Shown here: piece by piece, positions 59,304-64,000 of the stretch
Numbering within the stretch: the first letter of the stretch is position 1
Layout of the letters: the number at the start of each line of letters is the position of its first letter
From: JBGTSJ01 sp041940305
Lineage (GTDB): Bacteria; Planctomycetota; Planctomycetia; Planctomycetales; Planctomycetaceae
DNA length: 64,000 bases
Assembly (NCBI GenBank): GCA_041940305.1
Contig: JBGTSJ010000013.1
Span: 138,877 to 202,876, forward strand
Reading direction: 5' to 3'
Notes under the pieces: model-generated
Told to the model about the DNA's origin: nothing
Seen by the model: the letters and a program-made list of their open reading frames with translations, nothing else
Databases searched by the model: none
Program-made: the position numbers and the translations under genes

Positions 59304-59341
59304 ATAGTGTTGCCGCCTGCCAATAGTGTTGCCGCCTGCCA
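59304..59341. repeat. 19-bp tandem duplication before the sigma gene
   Basis: ATAGTGTTGCCGCCTGCCA occurs twice head to tail (59304-59322 and 59323-59341) and begins a third time (ATA). It lies 38 bases before the sigma factor ATG, in the likely promoter or leader. Confidence 0.9.
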
Positions 59342-59378
59342 ATAATGCATTCGTGGGTCGAGGTCTGAACTCATTGAT

Positions 59379-59972
59379 ATGGCGGAACTTCCTGACGACT
59401 TCTTGTCTGACTCCAGCGGGCTGGAGAAGTACCGGTCTTATCTGCGGCTGCGCAGCCGGCTGGATCTGGACCCACGGCTGCACGGCAAACTTGACGTTTC
59501 CGGTGTTGTGCAGCTGACTCTCTTCGAGGCACACCAGTCGTTGGCCGAGTTCCGAGGGAGTACCGAGGCGGAACTTATCGCCTGGCTGCAGCAGATTCTC
59601 CTGCGCAACCTGCTGGACGAACTGAGGCGGCTGCGTCGGGTCAAGTATGACGCTGCGCTCGAATGCTCACTGGGTGAGATCTCCGGCCGCGTGAGTCTCA
59701 AGCTTGTCGACGGTCGCACGTCCCCATTTACGCGAGCGGTCCGGCATGAGGAGCTGCTCCAACTGGCCGCCGCTTTGGAGGAATTGCCCGAGGACCAGCA
59801 AACCGCCGTGGTGCTCCATCATCTGCGGGGATTGCCCCTCCGGGACGTTGCCCGCCAGATGAATCGCACCAAGCCTGCCGTGGCCGGCCTCCTCCACCGC
59901 GGTCTGACGAGATTGCGCGATACCCTGCTGCTTCGAGCAGGCCCGCTGGACAAAGAGGCGAAGAAGAGCTGA
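59379..59972 (+). CDS. ECF-type sigma factor paired with a kinase
   Basis: A 197-residue sigma-70-family factor. Region 2 is around 15-95 (LRSRLDLDPRLHGKLDVSGV, LIAWLQQILLRNLLDELRRL) and region 4 around 130-180 (LEELPEDQQTAVVLHHLRGL, RQMNRTKPAVAGLLHRGLTR). It matches the planctomycete ECF type that sits directly upstream of a large Ser/Thr kinase, as here (163-base gap), suggesting that the kinase governs it. Confidence 0.88.
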   Translation: MAELPDDFLSDSSGLEKYRSYLRLRSRLDLDPRLHGKLDVSGVVQLTLFEAHQSLAEFRGSTEAELIAWLQQILLRNLLDELRRLRRVKYDAALECSLGEISGRVSLKLVDGRTSPFTRAVRHEELLQLAAALEELPEDQQTAVVLHHLRGLPLRDVARQMNRTKPAVAGLLHRGLTRLRDTLLLRAGPLDKEAKKS

Positions 59973-60135
59973 GATCGCGATGCGTCCCGGCCTGTCTATG
60001 TTCGATCAGCGGCCAAATTCGGTCGATTGTGCGCTTTCTAACTTCCATTTTTTACGCCTGATCGATGCCGATCACTGATCGTTGACCCGCGACTGTATGT
60101 GACATGTTCTCGGCTTAACACGGTGCGAACGCCCC

Positions 60136-63100
60136 ATGGAGCGCTGCCTGACCAATCCCGAGGCGGAAGACGAAGGCCTCTACGCTTCGCTGGCTGAGCG
60201 ACTCGACCAGGTTTCTCAGACTGGCAGCGAGGCTGCCTGGGCGGGCCACACGCGTCCGCTTGATCCGCAGATTGCCGCGGGTATCGACGATTATTTCGAT
60301 GCGGTCCGCACCGTGGAACGGTTCATCGGCCCGCTCCGTAAGCTGGTTCCCACGTATGAACAGGAGCCGCCCCCCACTTCTCTGGGGGAGTATGAACTGA
60401 TGAATGAGATCGGGCAGGGCGGGTCCTCAATTGTCTATCGTGCACGACAACGGGGGCTGAAGCGGCAGGTAGCCATCAAGTTGGCTCGCTTTGGAGCCGT
60501 TGCCTCGCCGCACGAGGCGGAACGCCTGCGATTCGAAGCTGAAGCAGTCGCCCAGCTAGAGCATCCCGGCATCGTTCCGATCTACGAGGTCGGCGATCAT
60601 CATGGGCGACCGTACTTCAGCATGAAATTGTATGAGGCGGGGAGCCTGGACGCTCGGCTGCAGGACTTTCCGAGTCGTCCCGAGGACGCCGCCGAAATCG
60701 TCGAGTCCATTGCCCGAGCCGTACACCATGCGCATCAGTCGGGCATTTTGCATCGCGACTTGAAGCCGTCCAACATCCTGATCGATAGCGAAGGTCGGCC
60801 ACATGTCGCCGACTTTGGCCTAGCGAAGCGAATCGAGACTGATCAGAACCTCACTTCCTCTGCAGAGCTGATCGGCACTCCCGTGTATATTGCTCCCGAG
60901 CGCGTCCCCGGGTCCGAGTTCTTCGGACCTGCGACAGTGGCGGGGGATGTATACGGAGTGGGCGCGATTCTCTACGCGCTGCTGGCCGGCCGGCCACCGT
61001 TCAGTGGACGCTCCCCGCTGGAAGCACTTCTGGCCGTCACCACTGAGGACGCTCCCGCTCTGCACTCTCATAATCCCGGGATTGATCGGGACCTGCAGAC
61101 CATCTGTTTGAAGTGCCTCGAACGGAACCCTGCGCTGCGGTACGCATCCGCCCTCGACGTGGCCGACGAACTGCAGCGCTGGAGCTCCGGCGAACCGATC
61201 TCCGCCCGATCAATTGGGCGGCTGGAAAGGCTCCGCCGCTGGTCGCGACGGCATCCAGTGAGAGCCACCGCGGCCGGAGCAATATTCCTCCTCGTGACCA
61301 TCGGGGTGCTGGGGCTGATGACCGGATACTTTCTTCTCAGCCGCGCTCGAGGTGTAGCGGACTTTCACCGTTCAGAAGCGGAACGGCATGCAGAGAGCCT
61401 GGAGCAGAGGCTGTATGCGTCACAGATCACACTCGCGTTCCGGAATGCCGAGCGGGGCAACCTCGAGGACGCGGCGGCAAACCTCGCCCAGTTTGGTCAC
61501 GCGGAGCACCTGCAGGGCTTTGAATTCGATTGGCTGGCGCGGCGCATTCAGCTGAGGCCGGAGGCGATGGTCACATTCACTGGGCATGGGAATATCGTAT
61601 ACGGTGCGGCACTGTCCCCCGACGGGATCACGGCTGCGACGTGCGGGGCTGACGCGACAGTTCAGCTGTGGGATCGGCGGAGCGGCGAAGTGCACCTTGT
61701 CCTGAGACCTCCGGCGGGCACCTCCGAGAGCGGACTGCCACTTGACGAGAATTGCGTCACCTTTTCTCCCGATGGGCGCTGGCTCGCTTCCTCCTGCGAA
61801 GACGGCAGCGTGAGAGTCTGGTCGGTCCACGACGGCGCCCGACGCGATCTAGAACCGAAGCCTTCGGGAGAGACCTTATCCGTTCGATTTTCGCACGACG
61901 GCCGTTTACTGGTTGCCGCATCCCAGGACGGTAAGGTCCGCGTGTGGGACCTCGCACAGGAGGAACTTGTGCACGAGTTCAGCGGTCACCCCGCACCTCC
62001 GCGATGGGCCGATTTCTCGCCGAATGGTAGTGAAGTGGCATCGGTTGACGACCTTGGGAACATTGTGGTTTGGGACCTATCCACCGGCACACCCCGCCTT
62101 CATATGGAGGCGCTGGTAAAGACTTATGCTGTCGCCTGGTCACCGGACGGAGAATGGCTAGCATCGGAAGGAGCGCACGACCAGCTGATCGTCTGGAATG
62201 CGTCGACCGGCGACCAGATGCGTTCGCTGCCGGCCCAGAACGGGATTCGCGCAATCGACTTCTCGGAGGACGGTGCGAGTCTCGCTGCCGCCGGGGCGGA
62301 CGGATGCGTGCGGGTCTGGTCCGTGCCTGATAGCAGACTTCAGCGGTTCTTCCAGGCCCATTCCGACAAGATCTGGAGTCTTGACTTCGCTCGGGATGAC
62401 TCGTCGATCTTGACTGCCGGGGCCGATCACGTTGCGAAAGTCTGGGCTCTCCCACGGGGGCCGTCGATCGACCAGCCTGCGTCGCTCACAACCCCTCTGC
62501 ACCAAGTGGTGCTGAGCCATGACGGACGTCGCTGCGCTGTGATCACCAACGATAACGAAGTTTGGATCGGCCGCCTCCCAGGCGATCAGTGGGAGATTGT
62601 GCCGGTTCGAGCGAACCGCGAAGGATCGCTCGTGTTCTCTCCCGACGGACGGGAACTCGCGTTCGTGGGAATAGAAGGCTCCATCGAACGTTGGCAATGC
62701 GAAGTTGGACGACTGCAGCCGGGATTCCACCCTCCACCTCCGCCACCCGGATCACCAGCATGGAAGAAAGGGAACTGCCGGATCGCCTATCTGGATAATT
62801 CCCGACCGATCGTATTGGCCTCTGACGGTTCGTTGCTGATCTGCGAAGACGAGCAATGGAGGGAATGCTGTCCGGAACGAACCAGTTCAGGACGCGTCGT
62901 ATTCTTCGATGTTTTTCGGGATACCGGACGCATTGCGATTTGCGACCGATCACCAGATCTTATTGAAATCTGGGACCTTCGAGGAGAGCGCCAGGTCGGC
63001 ACCCATGACTGTCAGGGGATCATCGGGACAGCGGCCATTTCGTCGGACGGAAACTGGTTGGCGTACAGCAATCCCACCGGGACGATCGAGATGGCCCGGT

Positions 63101-63378
63101 TATCCGACGGTATACGAAGAAAGCTGGACGGACATCGAGGCGAGGTGACATGCCTTGCCTTTTCCTCTGACGGACGGACCCTCGCCAGCTGTGGACGTGA
63201 TGGAGCCGCCCGGCTTTGGCATGTCGCAACAGGCGACGAATTGTTCACGATTGAGACTCGCCGTCCACATATCGCCGCACTGGCGTTTTCTGCAGATGGG
63301 CAATGGCTCGCGGTGGCCGGGGAGCCTCCACGTCCAGAGGGAGGAACCTTATCGCTCTACCGGGCGCACCGGCATTGA
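60136..63378 (+). CDS. Ser/Thr protein kinase with WD40 propeller
   Basis: A 1080-residue protein. Kinase domain about 87-350: glycine loop IGQGGSSIVYRA, Lys in AIKLA, HRDLKPSNIL, DFGLAK, then IAPERVPGSE. A transmembrane helix (AIFLLVTIGVLGLMTGYFLL, about 385-405) is followed by a short coiled part and at least ten WD40-like repeats to the end (for example LWDRRSGEVHLVL, VWSVHDGARRDLE, VWDLAQEELVHEF). Typical planctomycete architecture with the kinase inside and the propeller outside. It likely partners the sigma factor upstream. Confidence 0.93.
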   Translation: MERCLTNPEAEDEGLYASLAERLDQVSQTGSEAAWAGHTRPLDPQIAAGIDDYFDAVRTVERFIGPLRKLVPTYEQEPPPTSLGEYELMNEIGQGGSSIVYRARQRGLKRQVAIKLARFGAVASPHEAERLRFEAEAVAQLEHPGIVPIYEVGDHHGRPYFSMKLYEAGSLDARLQDFPSRPEDAAEIVESIARAVHHAHQSGILHRDLKPSNILIDSEGRPHVADFGLAKRIETDQNLTSSAELIGTPVYIAPERVPGSEFFGPATVAGDVYGVGAILYALLAGRPPFSGRSPLEALLAVTTEDAPALHSHNPGIDRDLQTICLKCLERNPALRYASALDVADELQRWSSGEPISARSIGRLERLRRWSRRHPVRATAAGAIFLLVTIGVLGLMTGYFLLSRARGVADFHRSEAERHAESLEQRLYASQITLAFRNAERGNLEDAAANLAQFGHAEHLQGFEFDWLARRIQLRPEAMVTFTGHGNIVYGAALSPDGITAATCGADATVQLWDRRSGEVHLVLRPPAGTSESGLPLDENCVTFSPDGRWLASSCEDGSVRVWSVHDGARRDLEPKPSGETLSVRFSHDGRLLVAASQDGKVRVWDLAQEELVHEFSGHPAPPRWADFSPNGSEVASVDDLGNIVVWDLSTGTPRLHMEALVKTYAVAWSPDGEWLASEGAHDQLIVWNASTGDQMRSLPAQNGIRAIDFSEDGASLAAAGADGCVRVWSVPDSRLQRFFQAHSDKIWSLDFARDDSSILTAGADHVAKVWALPRGPSIDQPASLTTPLHQVVLSHDGRRCAVITNDNEVWIGRLPGDQWEIVPVRANREGSLVFSPDGRELAFVGIEGSIERWQCEVGRLQPGFHPPPPPPGSPAWKKGNCRIAYLDNSRPIVLASDGSLLICEDEQWRECCPERTSSGRVVFFDVFRDTGRIAICDRSPDLIEIWDLRGERQVGTHDCQGIIGTAAISSDGNWLAYSNPTGTIEMARLSDGIRRKLDGHRGEVTCLAFSSDGRTLASCGRDGAARLWHVATGDELFTIETRRPHIAALAFSADGQWLAVAGEPPRPEGGTLSLYRAHRH

Positions 63379-63477
63379 CGGCACCGCCGAGTCCCCGCCA
63401 TTCGATGGAACGTCTTTAAACACCACGCTGGTGCCGCGGCACGATGCGCGCGAATCGGCAATGCCGTCCTAGTCTGG

Positions 63478-63758
63478 ATGATCAACCTGCACGCTGCCCG
63501 CCGCTCGTAGTGCTTGAGCAGCCGACCCAACCGCTCGTGGCACACAATGTTGTCCAGCTGCACTGAGTCCGATGCGGGCGGAGTTCCGCTCGCCGCGGGC
63601 GGCATGTTTTGCAGCGCCTGCTGCGGCCGGCACTCGTGATAAAGCCGCACGAACTCGGAGACGATGTGGTTCAGGTGCCGCTCGGCGACGATCGTGAACC
63701 GGTCGAGGCACTCGATCTTCGGAGTGGTCTCCGATTTTCTCCGGCGGCCGCGCGGCAC
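63478..63758 (-). pseudogene. Transposase remnant (integrase C-terminus)
   Basis: The minus strand encodes ECLDRFTIVAERHLNHIVSE, FVRLYHECRPQQALQNMP and LGRLLKHYERRAA, the C-terminus of the same integrase-core transposase family as the pseudogene at 40104. The catalytic core upstream is missing within this window. Confidence 0.7.
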
Positions 63759-64000
63759 AGTTCGCGTAGGCGCCTCTCCTCTTTACCCGCCCGCGCCTGT
63801 TAACCCGCCGTGCGCGCGATGTCGCGCGCCGTTAACCTGCGCCGCTTGCCGTCGCAATACCGACGCGACGACTGCCGATCTCGGTTCGCTTACCGTGATG
63901 CTGCCAGGCCGAGCGGCGGCTGCACAAGGCCGAGTAGTGGCAGCACAGGGCAATCGCCAAGTACCCCTTGACCGGCGTGCGTAGAATGGAGGTGAGTTTG
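63759..64000. other. Right end of window, nothing recognised
   Basis: GC-rich sequence with short overlapping frames and repeated TTAACC..GCGC patterns near 63790-63840. No gene is supported. Confidence 0.4.

Overview
The window reads as the chromosome (or a large mobile region) of a planctomycete (phylum Planctomycetota). It is GC-rich and carries families concentrated in that group: a DUF1501 protein beside a DUF1549/DUF1553 cytochrome (Planctomycete-type), four DUF1559 pseudopilin-like proteins ending in GEF, a PEP-CTERM protein, Ser/Thr kinases with TPR or WD40 tails, ECF sigma factors and a DUF6915-like protein. There is no rRNA and no CRISPR array.

Layout. 0-2.5 kb: end of a DUF6915-like gene, a ThiF/E1-like adenylyltransferase with a strong terminator, and a diadenylate cyclase fused to a YbbR-like domain. 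2.5-3.7 kb: no intact gene. 3.7-11.5 kb: one co-directional respiratory operon (Rieske protein, cytochrome b fused to cytochrome c, oxidase subunit II with haem c, a subunit I+III fusion, a small membrane protein, CtaG, a membrane cytochrome c and a Cys-rich metal-binding protein), which together look like a bc complex plus a caa3-type oxidase. 12-17.2 kb: DUF1501 and cytochrome pair plus an EcsC-like gene, all on the minus strand.

17.7-22.5 kb: the most striking part, a compact array of 42 tRNA genes or tRNA-like genes on the plus strand, covering all 20 amino acids, with an HNH endonuclease gene inside it. Many units are unorthodox: C33 or A33 instead of U33, Ile(UAU) and Arg(GCG) anticodons, Leu tRNAs without the long variable arm, class I tRNAs with extra variable-region hairpins, a Ser unit split by an insertion, and Met(CAU) units with 4-base D-loops. 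None encodes CCA. The flanks hold gene remnants (a DinB-like N-terminus and a kinase-type N-terminus), consistent with an acquired island.

23-32.6 kb: a PQQ-type propeller, a CBS protein, and a minus-strand nqrABCDEF operon for the Na+-translocating NADH:quinone reductase, ending in an ApbE-NqrM fusion that would flavinylate the pump and help assemble its iron site. 32.8-39.7 kb: truncated LysR gene, radical SAM protein, Ycf46-like AAA+ ATPase, a DUF1257-like and a DUF2997 protein, a zinc-ribbon/S26-like membrane protein, a TPR protein and a PilT-type ATPase, probably one functional neighbourhood. 39.8-41.6 kb: small conserved protein, frameshifted transposase, truncated kinase.

41.7-54.8 kb: signalling and accessory genes: secreted caspase-like protease, sigma region-4 protein, a lipoprotein made of RND porter-like domains without membrane domain, thioredoxin-like protein, Ser/Thr kinase with TPR tail, a duplicated kinase-like protein, a pseudokinase, a NADAR-like protein, an ECF sigma factor, a PEP-CTERM gene broken by a stop codon and a frameshifted GYF_2 gene. 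55-64 kb: four tandem DUF1559 genes, an ECF sigma factor with a large kinase-WD40 gene, and a transposase remnant at the end.
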